Source of the DNA: Halichoerus grypus
Lineage: Eukaryota; Chordata; Mammalia; Carnivora; Phocidae
DNA: 64,000 bases
Assembly (NCBI RefSeq): GCF_964656455.1
Contig: NC_135715.1
Span: 161,540,437 to 161,604,436 of the forward strand
Reading direction: 5' to 3'
Position numbers and translations under genes: made by a program
Part shown: piece by piece, positions 45,451-57,815 of the stretch
Layout: each line of letters begins with the position of its first letter
How positions within the stretch are numbered: position 1 is the first letter of the stretch
Notes under the pieces: generated by a model
Databases searched by the model: none
Told to the model about the DNA's origin: nothing
What the model saw: only the letters and a program-made list of their open reading frames with translations

Positions 45451-48400
45451 CTCCACATCTCTTTCATCCACACCACACTGCCTATGCACTGTATGACAGG
45501 ATGTGTAATATACTGACATTTTGCAAGAAATTCAGTCATTACACTCCAGCACAACTGTGGCTTGTATATAAGCCAAAGCAGATACCTTAATGACATGTAG
45601 ACATGTCTATGCTGGCTGTTGCTTGGAGAAATAATTACTAATTCAAGATAAAATTCAATCCCACATCTGCCATCATGAATCCTAAAATTATTTCACTTCT
45701 CTTCACTCCTAATATTCTTGCATTGTAGAACTAAAGGAAAAGTAAATTTTAAGGGAAAGGTGAAGGTGGCTTGTGGGAACAAAGACTTTTCCCTAAATTG
45801 ATTACATACTTGACTTGAAGAATTAATTTAACATGGATTTTAAGTCTCATCAATCCTTTGACTCCATCTTGAAAATTTCCGCTTGTAGTGACTTAAAGAA
45901 AATTTTACTAATCCAGAAAACTAATTGAGGAGGACATAGGAAGGATACAAAGATAGTATCTTTTTTTATAAGGCAGTTTCAATAGCTCCTTACATGTACC
46001 CACTTATTGCAGAAAATGTACATTGGTTCTGAATGTGAAAATAACTAAAGGAAGGTAGGAACATTCAAGTAAGTATGTGTTTCAGTGGGAATTGTCACAA
46101 AATTTGGCAAGTGTTTTTATTTAAAATTTTCAAGTTTGGCGTCTAAAGCCAAATGGAATACCTGGGAGGCTGCAGCTATTTACTGAACTTTCCATCCTCA
46201 AAGTCATTTAAAATGGAAGAATACTTCAATAAGTTTTTTGTTTGTTTTTTTTAATATTTATGGAAATGAACATTTCATTGGAGGTAGTTAGCTTCTAGAA
46301 CTTGAGATTACATTGTATTCCTGTACAACCTTTTATAAATTTATGTTGAACTTACTACCAGTTATGTGCAGGTTATTGCATAACTATTCAGAGATTGCTT
46401 TATATATTACTTTATCTTCCAAGCTAACTGATTAGAAATTGTACACACGTTAGTTGATTATCTAGACCTGTTATTCCTGAATTGTGTAACACTCCCACAT
46501 ACACCCCAGAAGTTTTTTTCAGACTGAGATGTTTGTAAATATACCTTTTGCTGTCAGTTCGCTCTTCAGTGGATAAAATTGCATTTTAACTTATAGATTC
46601 TGAACTATGCAAATGTTAGCCAAAACTACCTTGCATGATCCACTCTTATTAAATATACTCCTTGATTTAGTAAATCTGGCAAATCACTGTTTGAGCTGGT
46701 TACACAAATGTTATTATCAGAAGAAGGCTTTTCTATAGCTTCTCAGATTAACATAGAAGAAAAGAGGAAATCTCAGGGTGCTCTCGTGCACCTACCCATT
46801 ACTTTCCTTCAACCGCCTTTTAGTTTGTCTCTGACTTACTCTATCCCTTGGTTATCTGACTTGCAATCTTCTGTGTCAGGAAAATTTTCTTGTCTATTCT
46901 GCTTCCCTCCTGTTTCATTTTATGTGCATTTGTCTCCTCCAGCAGTAAAAAGGGAGAGCAGTTGGCTATCTTCTCCAGTATTGTTATTTTTCATTATGCT
47001 TCCGGCTTCTCAATTAACATCTAAGTCTCGGTTCTTCAGACAAAATTGCTGTGGTTCCCTTAGCATTTCCTTCTCAGCCCTATTTTAATAACTATTTATA
47101 CTTAAGAACACCTGAAATTATATTTTACATTATATTCAAATTCATTACTCTAGTTAAGTAATAGTTCAGTAGGATAGAATTGAGAATGAAGATGTTACCA
47201 TTTGACAATGGATCCAACCATCAGATTGTCAGAAAATCAGCACTTAATTAAGTTTTGTATTATCTAACATTTCCTATTAAATTGTGGAGTTTTACAATTT
47301 TATATTCTCATTAGTTATAATGAAAAAGCCATGCACACAGAATTGTATATAATTTTGCCATTAAAATTTTTTTAACCTATATTGCAGCAAGCTTAGCATT
47401 ACGATTGAGCCACAACATTTTACATATTTCTTTGTATCAAATATTAAACACAAAATGCAAGATTAACTTTCAAAAACAAACCTTACAATAATCAGGTATT
47501 ATCTATGAACATTTTTGCAGACCACTTTTGAAATACTTATTATTTGCAACATAGACTGGACTATAACAACTTTCATTTAACTTTTAAGTGGCTGGTTAAA
47601 GTTGAGTGTTTGTGCATATAAAGAAAATTTAGGATTTTATCTCATGGCTGATACATTTGAAAGTAAATAATTCAGAAGATTTAATGCTGTGTATTAGAAT
47701 TATGCCCCAAATAAATCTATCTTGAAAATTCCAATTCCGTTATTATGTGATGTTCATAGTGTTACTATTAATTGTGGTGACATTCATTTTTTTAAACTTA
47801 ATTTGCAACCCAGATTCTAAAATTTGGGTAAGAGAGAAGAAATCTTTAGAAATAAATCACATCACTAGGGCATCCAGTTTATGATTGAATTTTTTAAAAA
47901 ATTACTGTATTTTAAACTACAACTTTTTAAAAATGTTTCAAAAGGCAACACGTAGGTTTTTTCCATTTTATTTGTACTTTTAGATTTCAGAAACATCTTC
48001 ATGTTTTAGACTCACTCTATAGACATAATATTACTTAAAAACTCAGGGCCCTTTTCATCCCTTTGCACATGAGAAACTTTAATTGGTAGCAAACGAGCAA
48101 TTAGTCCAGTTGAATATTTAAAGTGTTTGTTGCACATACAGTTCATTTAATGTTTCATCTTATGATTTGACTTAATTTACATAGACATAACATCAGATTT
48201 CATTAATCATAAAAACTTGCCCAGTTCTATAATTACTAAATAGAGGGAAATGACTCAACTAATTGGCTACATGTTGCAGCCTATTTAGGCCTTAGAGTTG
48301 AAGCACCGTCTTAAAACCATTTCTCTTCTTTGGGTAAATGGTTATACATGATGGGACAAATCATTTCATTTTGCTTTGTTTTTTAATGGGAGAACTTAGT

Positions 48401-49292
48401 AAAGTTGTTCCTCTGAGATAAAATTTTCTTGAGGTAATTTAACATTAAAAAAACTCTTCTAAAAGTGAAATAATGAGTCTATAGCTTTAGTAATAGTTTG
48501 GATGGTTTTGAGAAGGTAACTTCTGGTAAGTTATTTATCACCTTGTCAGATCCAAATAGAATTTTTCCTTCAATCAGACAAGTCCAAGCTCCAAATTGAT
48601 AGGCTGTATACTTAAAATCCTAGCAGTGAAGTTATTTGTAACCCGTCTCTTGTCTCAGGCTCTCCACCTTATTACCAAACCTCTTAAGTATGATAAGGAA
48701 ACATATTTTTAAAGGAGCTTAATAGTAAGAAAACTAAATTACTAAAAGATGCAATTCAAAGATAGGTTCTGGTTAAAATTGAATTGCTTGGCTTCTGTGG
48801 CTTTTCTTTTTCTCGTCACATTTATTTATTTAAAGTTTTTGTATGCCTTGTTGTCATGTTTCCATGGAAATTATATTGTGTAAGTGTTTGTATAAGCTGG
48901 AATCATCCTTAATTTTCTGTTGATAATTTTTCAAATGAAGATAAGTGGATAATTGTAAAGTACACTAACTCTTAGGGTATTGTAGTAGCTGAAACATGGA
49001 GATGTGTAGCTGCCATGCTTTTTCTGAATGGACAGGAGAAACATAAGCTACAGAGTATTCATTTATGAGGATGCTTTTCTGGAATAAGAAAGGCTGAAAA
49101 ATATTGGCAATTCCTCAGAACGCTCTTTCTTGTTAACGGGTATCTTTTGTTGGTGTGTTTTGCTCTTACATTACAGATAGAATATCATATGAATTTATGA
49201 ATAATTACTTTCAATTATTTTGCTTTTGTAAAAGCCGTCTGAGACCTTGCTATGCTGTGTAAGTTGTGTTTGATGGATCAGTGTGAGTATGA

Positions 49293-49298
49293 AATAAA
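49293..49298 (+). terminator. BMPR2: Distal BMPR2 polyadenylation signal (candidate 1)
   Basis: AATAAA with TGTAA upstream (near 49257) and T-rich downstream (cttttcttttgtatt). Candidate for the main long-form end. Confidence 0.55.
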
Positions 49299-49413
49299 GC
49301 AAATCACTTTTCTTTTGTATTATCTATGGATGCCACTATGAAAGCTGACATTAAGCCACTAAAGAGTTTTTTATGAATAATTGTAAGTAAATGCTTTGAT
49401 ATATATAAACCTA

Positions 49414-49419
49414 AATAAA
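49414..49419 (+). terminator. BMPR2: Distal BMPR2 polyadenylation signal (candidate 2)
   Basis: AATAAA followed by gattgtattgc. The last good signal before the SINE-bearing intergenic region. Confidence 0.5.
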
Positions 49420-49684
49420 AAGATTGTATTGCTACAGAGACATTGGAGAAGATTTTAAGACAGTTCTTTAGGTTTAAAAAAGGCTTGCTGTAAAATGGTG
49501 CATTATTCCATTTATTAAAGATCATATTAATAACAACAGTAATTGTATCTTTTGATTTTATTAGGTCACCAGAAATTATGACTGTTAGTGTGATATTTTA
49601 GGTATTTTGCACCAGAAGAGTAAATGTTTGAATATACTCATTACTCAGTATGATACATTTTTAAAAAATCAACTAACATTAGAA

Positions 49685-49860
49685 TAATAGTTGCACACTT
49701 TCTGTATACCAGGCACTCTGGTAGTTATTCTACATATGTTGATAATTCTCATAGCAATACTATAAAATACATATTGTTCCCACTTTAAAAAAAACTGTGG
49801 CTAAGGGAAGTTAAATGTCTTGTCCAAAGCCACAGAACTGGTAAAATGAGATTCAATGTA
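49685..49860 (-). mobile_element. MIR, minus
   Basis: Antisense MIR text: 'tataccaggcactctggtag', 'ataattctcatagcaatactataaaat', 'gaagttaaatgtcttgtccaaagccacagaactggtaa'. Confidence 0.8.
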
Positions 49861-50130
49861 TTTTACATTTTGCTTTGAACTAACAGTTTTAAATCTCTGG
49901 TTATGGCAAGAAAATTCAAAAATAAAAGCGAAAATGGCCCAGTGGTAAAAAGAATAGCCAGGAACATACATGAAGCAATTCGCAGTTACTGAAAAGCTAG
50001 CAGGTACTGAAACGACTATCTCTATTAGCCTAACATTGTGTTTGTACTTAACATCATCAAATAATCTTTTAAGTTAGATCTTTGTGTTTTTAGAAGTCCT
50101 TGTTAAAATGCAATATGAGTTTGTGAAGGC

Positions 50131-50309
50131 AACATATTTTTTTTTAAAGACTTTGTCAGCAAGAGCACAAGCAGGGGGAGCAGCAGGCAGAGGGAGAAGC
50201 AGGCTCCCCGCTGAGCAAAGAGCCCGATGATGGACTTGATCCCAGGACCCTGGGATCATGACCCAAGCTGAAGGCAGACACTTAACTGACTGAGCCACCC
50301 AGGCATCCC
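50131..50309 (-). mobile_element. CAN-SINE, minus
   Basis: Slightly shortened tail segment (aaagactttgtcagc) and normal tRNA head ending gagccacccaggcatccc. The next SINE is inserted at its right edge. Confidence 0.92.
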
Positions 50310-50317
50310 ATATTATT

Positions 50318-50516
50318 ATTATTTTTTTTTTTAAGATTTTATTTATTTATTTGAGAGAGAGAATGAGAGAAAGCACATGAGAGGGGGGGAGGGTCAGAGG
50401 GAGAAGCAGACTCCCTGCCGAGCAGGGAGCCCGATGCGGGACTCGATCCAGGGACTCCAGGATCATGACCTGAGCCGAAGGCAGTCGCTTAACCAACTGA
50501 GCCACCCAGGCGCCCC
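50318..50516 (-). mobile_element. CAN-SINE, minus, inserted beside another SINE
   Basis: Near-consensus copy ending gagccacccaggcgcccc. Perfect 14-bp duplication catcccatattatt at 50304-50317 and 50517-50530. The duplication overlaps the head end of the SINE at 50131-50309, so this one is younger. Confidence 0.95.
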
Positions 50517-50628
50517 CATCCCATATTATTTTTGACTCTGGATGAATTCAGTGTATTAGTTAAATGTCCTGGAACAGGATCCTGTATCAATCCACAGGAC
50601 AGCCACGTTTTAAAAGAGTGCTAGCCTG

Positions 50629-50722
50629 GGGTGCCTGGCTGGCTCAGTTGGTAGAGCATGTGACCCTTGGTCTTGAGGTGGTGAGTTTGAGCCCCATGTA
50701 GAGATTACTTAAATAAAAAATT
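50629..50722 (+). mobile_element. Short CAN-SINE, plus
   Basis: tRNA-head-only type (ggtgcctggctggctcagttgg to gagtttgagccccatgtagag), then A-rich tail. Confidence 0.85.
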
Positions 50723-51319
50723 AAAATATTACAAACAATAGAAAAAAAAGTGTTAGACCTGCCTTAAGTAGATGCCAAGGGAATTTTGGCTTTAGGAGAA
50801 GCATGGCCTACTTTCATAGGCTCTGTTGTCACCTTAAATAATATTTTAGGGATAATAGATTTGGGGTACCTTTTCCCTTTTGATTTGCATGCCCAACCTT
50901 AACAATATAATGTTATGGACTACTGTTGCAATTCTCTAGAGAACCCACTATGTAATATTCAGGATGATAACTAAATGTCCTTAGAGAAAATATCATGGCC
51001 TGGGAAAAGTATATAATAATGACCTATTTAGTCTTTTAATAAGAACTTTTCACAAGTAAAATTATTTTCGTTTACACCTACACCTATCTGATCCATCTTC
51101 CTAGTTTACATCCTCTGCAAATGACTAACTTAAGCTAGTGATTAATCTTTCTTTCTAATTCTAATAATGAATTTTCCCCTTATTTTCTAGTGTTTTTCAA
51201 ATTAAATTCTATATTTGGGCAGCTTTCATTTTATTGTTACAATGTATGATTATTCATTTTTTTTGAAATTGAATCACTATTACTGTACTGAGAGATCCAA
51301 AAAGTATGGTATTATTCCT

Positions 51320-51349
51320 GCCCTTCCCCCCGCCTCCCCCCCCCCCCCC
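51320..51349 (+). repeat. Poly-C tract
   Basis: C-rich run with 14 uninterrupted C's at 51336-51349, preceded by CCCTTCCCCCCGCCT. The - strand is correspondingly G-rich. Confidence 0.9.
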
Positions 51350-51469
51350 GGAACTTAAATCACCTTGTGGAGGAGAAAAGGCCTATAGAAGAAATAGTTA
51401 CATCCAAACAAGATGATATGTAAGTGCCCAAATTAGTGGTAAACTATATGCTCAATATGTGTTTAAAGA

Positions 51470-52500
51470 GCCAAAGAAGACTTTAATGAGGAAATGATTA
51501 TTGAGCAGGGTCTTGAAAGAACAGGCGGGATTCCAACAGGAAAAGTGAAGGCAGAGTATTTCAAGTGACCAGAGATAAGGGAGAATAGGGCCTGGAAATA
51601 AAGCAGAAGTAGATCCAAATATCTTTTGAAAACCAGACCCAGGTGTCTTGACTTGTTGTCATAGACAATGAGGAAACCAAATTTTCTTAGCAAGGAAAGA
51701 CCTTGACAGAAAAATTTAAAGAAATTTGGTCTGCAGGATAGATTAGAAAGAAAAGTGATTAGAGTGAGGGCATGAGAGAAACTGCAAATAAAATGCAGTT
51801 TTCATTGTGATCGGTAAGTTCCTTTTTCAGAGGGGCATCAAAAAAATTTTTGAATGCCTAATGTGTAACAAGTACCATAGTAGATAAAAGACACAGCCCC
51901 ACCCTCAAGTTGCTCATAGTTGATTTGGAGAAAATTATAGTACACGTTATAAGTATTATGATAGAGTGAAAGTCCAGTGTATTATGGAAGTGCACAGCAA
52001 AGATATCTAATCCACTCTTACTGAATCAGACAATTTCTCCTTTTCAAAGAACTTTCCTCACTGTCTTAAAATATGAGTAAGAATTAGTTAAGAGATGAGC
52101 AATGGCCCTCTAAGCAGAAGTTATAGCACCCATGAAGCCCTATAGAGGGGCTGAGAGGGTTGAACTTTTTCAAGGGGATGGGAGGATATTAGATTGGAAT
52201 AGAGTTTGGGATATTAAGTGAAAGTATGAAGAGAAATGGCCCAGAAGAACCCAGATGACCCAGGTGGGACTGTATCACAGAAGGGCTAGCATGCTATGCT
52301 AAGAGTTTGGACTTATCCTGGAAGTCAGTGGAAGAATTTAAGCAGAGGAGTTTCAATTTAGGTAACTCAGCTGGTAATATAAAGAATCAACTGAGAGGAA
52401 GGAAACCGAATATCGAAACTAGTGTGGCACTGGCAAGAGATAATGAGTGCCTGAGCCAAGGTTGAATCAGTGATGAAGAGGAAGAAGAAGCAGATTGAGT
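51470..52500 (+). repeat. Ancient dispersed repeat remnants (weak)
   Basis: Phrases such as 'attattgagcagggtcttgaaag', 'tagatccaaatatcttttgaaaacc', 'ctaatgtgtaacaagtaccatag' and 'agcagaggagtttcaattt' resemble the common ancient repeat seen elsewhere in the window. Not classified. Confidence 0.35.
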
Positions 52501-53390
52501 CAGGGTTAAAGAGAACCAGTGGGACCCAGTGAACCACTGAGATGAGCATTGTAGAGGTGAAGATTGTAACTTCGAGGTTCTAATATGGCAAAGGAATGAG
52601 AGAAATTAAAAAAGAGAATATGCAGCTCACTGCCTTTATAGATTTTAAAAATAGAACAATTTTGACATCATGTGTTCAAATATTTGGTTCCAAAAAAAAA
52701 TATGCAGACACCTTTCACCTATTACCTGTAGAAATGCTTCGAGAACAGAGCTTCCCTAGGTAAGTGACACAGAAGTTCAATTTTATCTTTTTGAGTGAAT
52801 GTCTATCTTTTATCTTTTTGAATTGCGTCTAATACCAACTTGTTGCACATAGTAATATTCTAGGGCATTGGGGGTGGCCCTTGCTATAAAATGAGTATCA
52901 AGAGCAGCCTTAAAAGGAGCAATAGCGACAAAAAGATAGCCTAAGATGGCAGACGGTGGAAAGATAATGAGGAAGTTGTGTTGATGGTAGATGTGTGATC
53001 TTCCAAGAAGAGCTGTCCTCTTGCCCAGTGTTCCTTTCTCCCATCAAGTCAAGTCTTCAACCTACTTAACCTACTTAACTTCTCAACCCTAGAGCTCTTC
53101 CTTCCCTCTCTCCACAATTAAAAAGGAAGGTAGAAAAACCCAGAAACTATTAACTATTCAAGGACACAAGCATCCTAAATGTGTGTTTGGTTTGTTTTTA
53201 ATTGGATAAATGAAACAGATAAAAGAGGAAATTTTCTTTTGCTTAACAACCTTTCCATAGATTGAACCAATCAAGAATTTATGTAAGACATCATGGAAGA
53301 TATACTTAAATTCCTAAGGAAAATATATTCAAGAAAACAAATTATTCTCTTTAGATGGCATGTAGAACTTCAGAACTCCTTGGATTTTCT

Positions 53391-53559
53391 TTTTTTTTTT
53401 TTTCCAGATTTTATTTATTTATTTGAGAGAGAGGGAGAGAGAGCATGAGTGGGGGGAGGGGCAGAGGTAGAAGCAGGGAGCCCTGACGGCTTGTTCCATC
53501 CAGGATCATGACCTGGCCAAAAGTAGATGCTTAACTGACTGAGCCACCCAGGTGCCCCT
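53391..53559 (-). mobile_element. CAN-SINE, minus
   Basis: T-rich tail, 'agattttatttatttatttgag' and 'gagccacccaggtgcccc'. Some internal deletion. Confidence 0.92.
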
Positions 53560-53599
53560 ACTTGGGTCTTTTAAAGTAAAAATTTTATTTTGTTTTTAT

Positions 53600-53789
53600 A
53601 TTTTTAAGATTTTATTTATTCGAGAGAGAGAATGAGAGAGAGAGAGAGCACATGAGAGGGGGAAGGGTCAGAGGGAGAAGAAGACTCCTGGCTGAGCAGG
53701 GAGCCTGATGCTGGACTCAATCCCCGGACTCCAGGATCATGACCTGAGCTAAAGGCAATTGCTTAACCAACTGAGCCACCCAGGCACCC
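53600..53789 (-). mobile_element. CAN-SINE, minus, abutting L1 tail
   Basis: Body 'aagattttatttattcgagag' to 'gagccacccaggcaccc', immediately followed by the L1 3' end at 53790. Confidence 0.93.
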
Positions 53790-53950
53790 TAGAAGGGAGG
53801 GGGGTGGGAAGATGGGTTAGCCTGGTGATGGGTATTAAAGAGGGCATGGAGCACTGGGTGTTATGCACAATGAATCATGGAACACTACATCAAAAACTAA
53901 TGATGTAATGTATGGTGATTAACATAACAATAAAAAATTTAAAAAAATAA
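53790..53950 (+). mobile_element. Carnivore L1 3' tail, severely 5'-truncated
   Basis: About 160 bp of the young carnivore L1 3' end: 'gaagggaggggggtgggaag', 'ggttagcctggtgatggg', 'gcactgggtgttatgcac', 'gattaacataacaataaaaa', then A-rich. Compared with the usual text a few bases are missing after 'agagggca'. Confidence 0.88.
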
Positions 53951-54329
53951 AGTAAATAAGTTTATTAAACTTGTTTATCCATGACACTGGTGATGCCTTC
54001 TAGGAGTCACATATTCTCACATGCAGAAAAATAAACATTTTCAGTAAAATTTTAAAGTAAAAACTCTTAGATGTATCTCCTTAACTCCCACTGCCCCTTT
54101 TAACCGAGTTTCCAAAACCCCACTGTGAGCTGTTGCAATAGGCATTTAGTCTTTGGGTTTTTTTGTATCTCCCTATTCCAAGCCATTTTACACTCTGTTT
54201 CCAGTCATCTTATCAATACTCTTATCAAGTTACCAATGGTTCAAGTTCCTCAACCTGAAATTCCAAGTTGTAGCAATTTACTTTTCCAGCCTTATCTTCC
54301 ACCACTCTACTAAATAGTTTCTATTACTT

Positions 54330-54420
54330 GTTTACTTTATCTCCTTACTAGATTGTCAGCCTTTTGCATCATGGAGGGAGTCTTACCCTTTTTTTCTGTC
54401 CCTGAAGTACTGATTTTAAT
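54330..54420 (+). repeat. L2-like fragment (weak)
   Basis: 'ctccttactagattgtcagcc...atggagggagtc' resembles the L2 3' end. Low confidence. Confidence 0.35.
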
Positions 54421-54448
54421 TGATTGATAAGCTGATACCAAAATAGTG

Positions 54449-54888
54449 GTTTTTTTTAAAAAAAGATTTTAGGGGCGCCTGGGTGGCTCAGTTGTTAAGC
54501 GTCTGCCTTCGGCTCAGGTCATGATCCCAGGGTCCTGAGTTCGAGCCCCACATCGGGCTCCCTGCTCAGCGGGAAGCCTGCTTCTCCCTCTCCCACTCCG
54601 CCTGCTTGTGTCCCTGCTCTCGCTATCTCTCTCTCTCTGTGTCAAATAAATAAATAAAATATTTTTAAAAAATAAAATAAAAATAAAAAAGATTTTATTT
54701 ATTTATTTGAGAGAGAGAGCAGAGAGAGACAGAAAGAGCACGATTGTGGGTGGATGAAGAGCAGAGGGAGAGGGAAAAGCAGACTCCCCACTGAGCAGGG
54801 AGCCAGATGTGGGGCTCAATCCCAGGACTTTGAGATCACAACCTGAGTGGAAGGCAGATGCTTAATCTACTGAGCCACCCAAGCGCCC
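54449..54888 (-). mobile_element. CAN-SINE, minus, host of the nested copy
   Basis: Two parts: 54449-54471 (tail) and 54698-54888 (body and tRNA head ending gagccacccaagcgccc). Interrupted by the SINE at 54472-54684. Confidence 0.9.
54472..54684 (+). mobile_element. CAN-SINE, plus, nested in a minus SINE
   Basis: Near-consensus copy (ggggcgcctgggtggctcagt). Identical 13-bp duplication aaaaaagatttta at 54459-54471 and 54685-54697, which is itself the tail start of the host SINE. Confidence 0.95.
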
Positions 54889-56023
54889 TGGTTTTTACAT
54901 TTTTAAGTAGATTTTAATTTAACTTATGCTAATCAGCCTTCTTAATCTGAGTTCTCTATGTGCTTGAAAGTTATTTAAGTCATTCAGTGAAGTTATTCTG
55001 TGAGATTTGTGGCATCTCTTTAGGGTTAAAACTGACCAAAGTGATAAGCATTGAGAAAATGTGTAGATGTGTGTGAGAGAGAGAGAGAATTTTAAGTGAA
55101 TGAATACTGATATTATCCATAAACCACTTTCAGCAGGTATGGTTTCAGAAAAAGTGAGAGTAAGTGGGTTTGGAAGAGGTCCGTTAGTTAAATGCTTTTA
55201 TTTTTTTTTGTTTTTTACTACAGTGTTTTTACTCTTTACTTTTTCAGTCATGTTAATAAAACAGTAAAATCACTATTCTTCAGGTACCCAGAAACAAGAC
55301 GGTGTACCATTTAACCACCAGGCGGCTCCCTTATTTCATGTTCTAAGAACTGGAGTGCTGTGCTCTCTGTTCTTTTCCATGTCTAGATGTGTCTTGTTAA
55401 GTTTGGTTCACAATGTTCTCTTACTGAATTTGAATAATAAGCAGAACAGGCTCCATAAACACTATTTACATTAGAAGAGTCCAATGCTTTACATTAGCAG
55501 AGAAGATTGGGGCTACTAGGCAGAAAGTCTACAGGTCACCCCTTCTCCCCAGAACAACACAAATACCAAAACCAGGACTTAATAAACAAGACCTTGTTAG
55601 GACTTCACTTTAGTCCTACAATGAAACATAATTTACAATTCCTGAGACACTAGCAGAGGTGTCTAATACAAAGTGGTTTGAACATTTTCATGCAACACTA
55701 GCATTTGCCAGGATTCTATCAGTTTAGCAGAGCTCTATGAATGTATTTTATAAGCAAAGCTAGGTTTTAGAGTTTTTTAAAAGCCATTATTGATTTGGCT
55801 TTCTTGATACTCAATTTTTTGAGAAAAAAATTTCTGATTATTTTTCCCCTTATTTTCTCTTCTCTGATTATTTTCTACCTTAAAATTGCATTTTAACAAT
55901 ATTCAGAATTGTTGAACAGCCTTCAGGATTACTCTATATATTATCATAAGAAGGAAAAAAAGTATTAATTGCTATAAAGCTTTTGTGTTTTTAAGTTTCC
56001 ATTACGAAGCCTTCAGATGTATA

Positions 56024-56133
56024 GGGGTGCCTGACTGGATCAGCCCGTGGAATATGTGACTCTTGACCTTGGGATCATGAGTTCAAGCCCTACGTTGGAT
56101 GTAGAGCTTATATTTAAAAAAGAAGAAGAAGAA
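56024..56133 (+). mobile_element. Short CAN-SINE, plus, perfect 18-bp duplication
   Basis: tRNA-head-only type (ggggtgcctgactggatcagc) with (AAG)n-like tail. Identical gaagccttcagatgtata at 56006-56023 and 56134-56151. Confidence 0.93.
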
Positions 56134-56627
56134 GAAGCCTTCAGATGTATAAACTGACAGGAAATTCCCCAATTATAAGATCATATTTGGAATTTTAGGT
56201 GGTAAATGCAGCTACTGATACCTCCTTTACTAAAGATGAAAATATAATAGTGAGGGAAGAAAGATATCACTACATCTATCCTAATAAACCAAAATATCCA
56301 AAATGATGAGGGGAATGTTGAGCTATCATAGATCGTATCTGACTTGAATGTGACTCAGGTTGCTTATTTCAGGAATGTTGGATAATTTTTAATATTACTT
56401 TGTTTATTACCTAAATCTGAGCCACTATTTACTCATGTTCTCAAAAGAGAAATTATTTACCCCGATCTTCCAAACATCAATCCTTTTGGATTTGAAGGCT
56501 GTTTCTACTATAACACATTAATTCAAGTCTTCCGTGTGTTTTAAGCAGGACCTCCTTCAACTTGAAAATTCTTAGCAACATGAAGAATGATATCCTCACA
56601 CAGGCTGTATCGGCTGTAATTGACTTT

Positions 56628-56813
56628 TTGTTGTTGTTGTTGTTGTTGTTTATAGAGGGGAGGAGGGGCAGAAGGAGAGGGAGAGAGAATCTTAAGCAGG
56701 CTCCATGCCCAGAGCAGAGCCCAATGCAGGGCTCTACCTCACAAACCTGAGATCATGACCTGAGCTGAAATCAAGAGTCAGATGCTTAACCGACTGAGCT
56801 ACCCAGGTGCCCC
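56628..56813 (-). mobile_element. CAN-SINE, minus, with (GTT)n tail
   Basis: Tail replaced by about seven GTT units (56629-56650), body to 'gagctacccaggtgcccc'. Flanks attgactttt / catgactttt. Confidence 0.92.
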
Positions 56814-57607
56814 ATGACTTTTGACCTATGGGGAAAAAGCTTCATCCTTTCAAAGAGAGTCACACAAAAATATTTTATATTCCCCAGCCTGAAGCTGATT
56901 TGAAGAATTAAAATTTAAAAAATCAGAATTAGGACTCCTTTAATTCATAGATTGTCTAAGGTTCTGGAAATAACTTGTCTTAAGGTAGGTAGAATCTCAG
57001 TTAATTGTGCTCTATCTAGATCTTCCTCTTAATTAGTTTTGATTTTCTGTATCATTTACATACCTAACGTAAGAGGAGACTACTTTAATACCTATTCTCT
57101 AGGAAAGGAATAAAATCATGATGAGCCTACGGCTGAATTCAGCCAAGTCCTCTGTGTTTTGTTTGACCTGTATAATATTTAAAATTTGATTTTATTTGAA
57201 TGCCTTTTTGGCAGGACCTGGACTCTTCTAAAACCCAGCAATTCCTAATTGTCTTCTACCCATCAAGTCTTACTCATTTATGTTACCTTCCTAATCTTTG
57301 TAAACTTTTGGTCTGTGCCCCCTGTTCCAGGAATTTCCATTGCAGGCATTACTTGGATATAAGTGCCTCGAGGAAATGCTTGGCATAATGGAATAACTCA
57401 AGATGAGGGGCAGCCCTGGCTAAAACTGAAGTAAGGCAGCATGTTTTGCTCTCTCCGCTGGTGAGCACTTTTCTTCTTCCATAGAAGTCAACTATTATTT
57501 CTTCATTATTCCTCCATCTCCCTTTGAAACCTGCACATAAACACTCATTCATGGGATAAATGACTACTTCATTTTTTTTTTTAAAGCTGTGTTTAAAAAC
57601 AGAAGGG

Positions 57608-57815
57608 GGGTGCCTGGAGGGCTCAGGCAATTAAGTGTCTGACTCTTGATTTCAGCTCAAGTCATGATCTCAGGGTTGTGAGATTGAACCCTGCGTCGGG
57701 CTCCACACTGGGTATGGAGCCTGCTTGGGATTCTCTCTCTCTCTCTCCCTCTTCCTCTGCCCCACCTCCACTCTCTCTAAATAAATAAATAAATAAATCT
57801 TTAAAAAAAATTTTT
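57608..57815 (+). mobile_element. CAN-SINE, plus
   Basis: Head gggtgcctggagggctcagg, tail of five AAAT units then AATC and A's. Confidence 0.92.

Larger units (their letters stand above)
42297..49435 (+). other. BMPR2: BMPR2 3' UTR (long)
   Basis: AT-rich sequence after the stop codon with no CAN-SINE until about 50131, though SINEs elsewhere come about every 1.4 kb. Several AATAAA/ATTAAA motifs occur. The last plausible pair is at 49293 and 49414, giving a UTR of about 7.1 kb, in line with the very long 3' UTR known for BMPR2. One old MIR lies at 45250-45450. The exact end needs transcript data. Confidence 0.75.
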
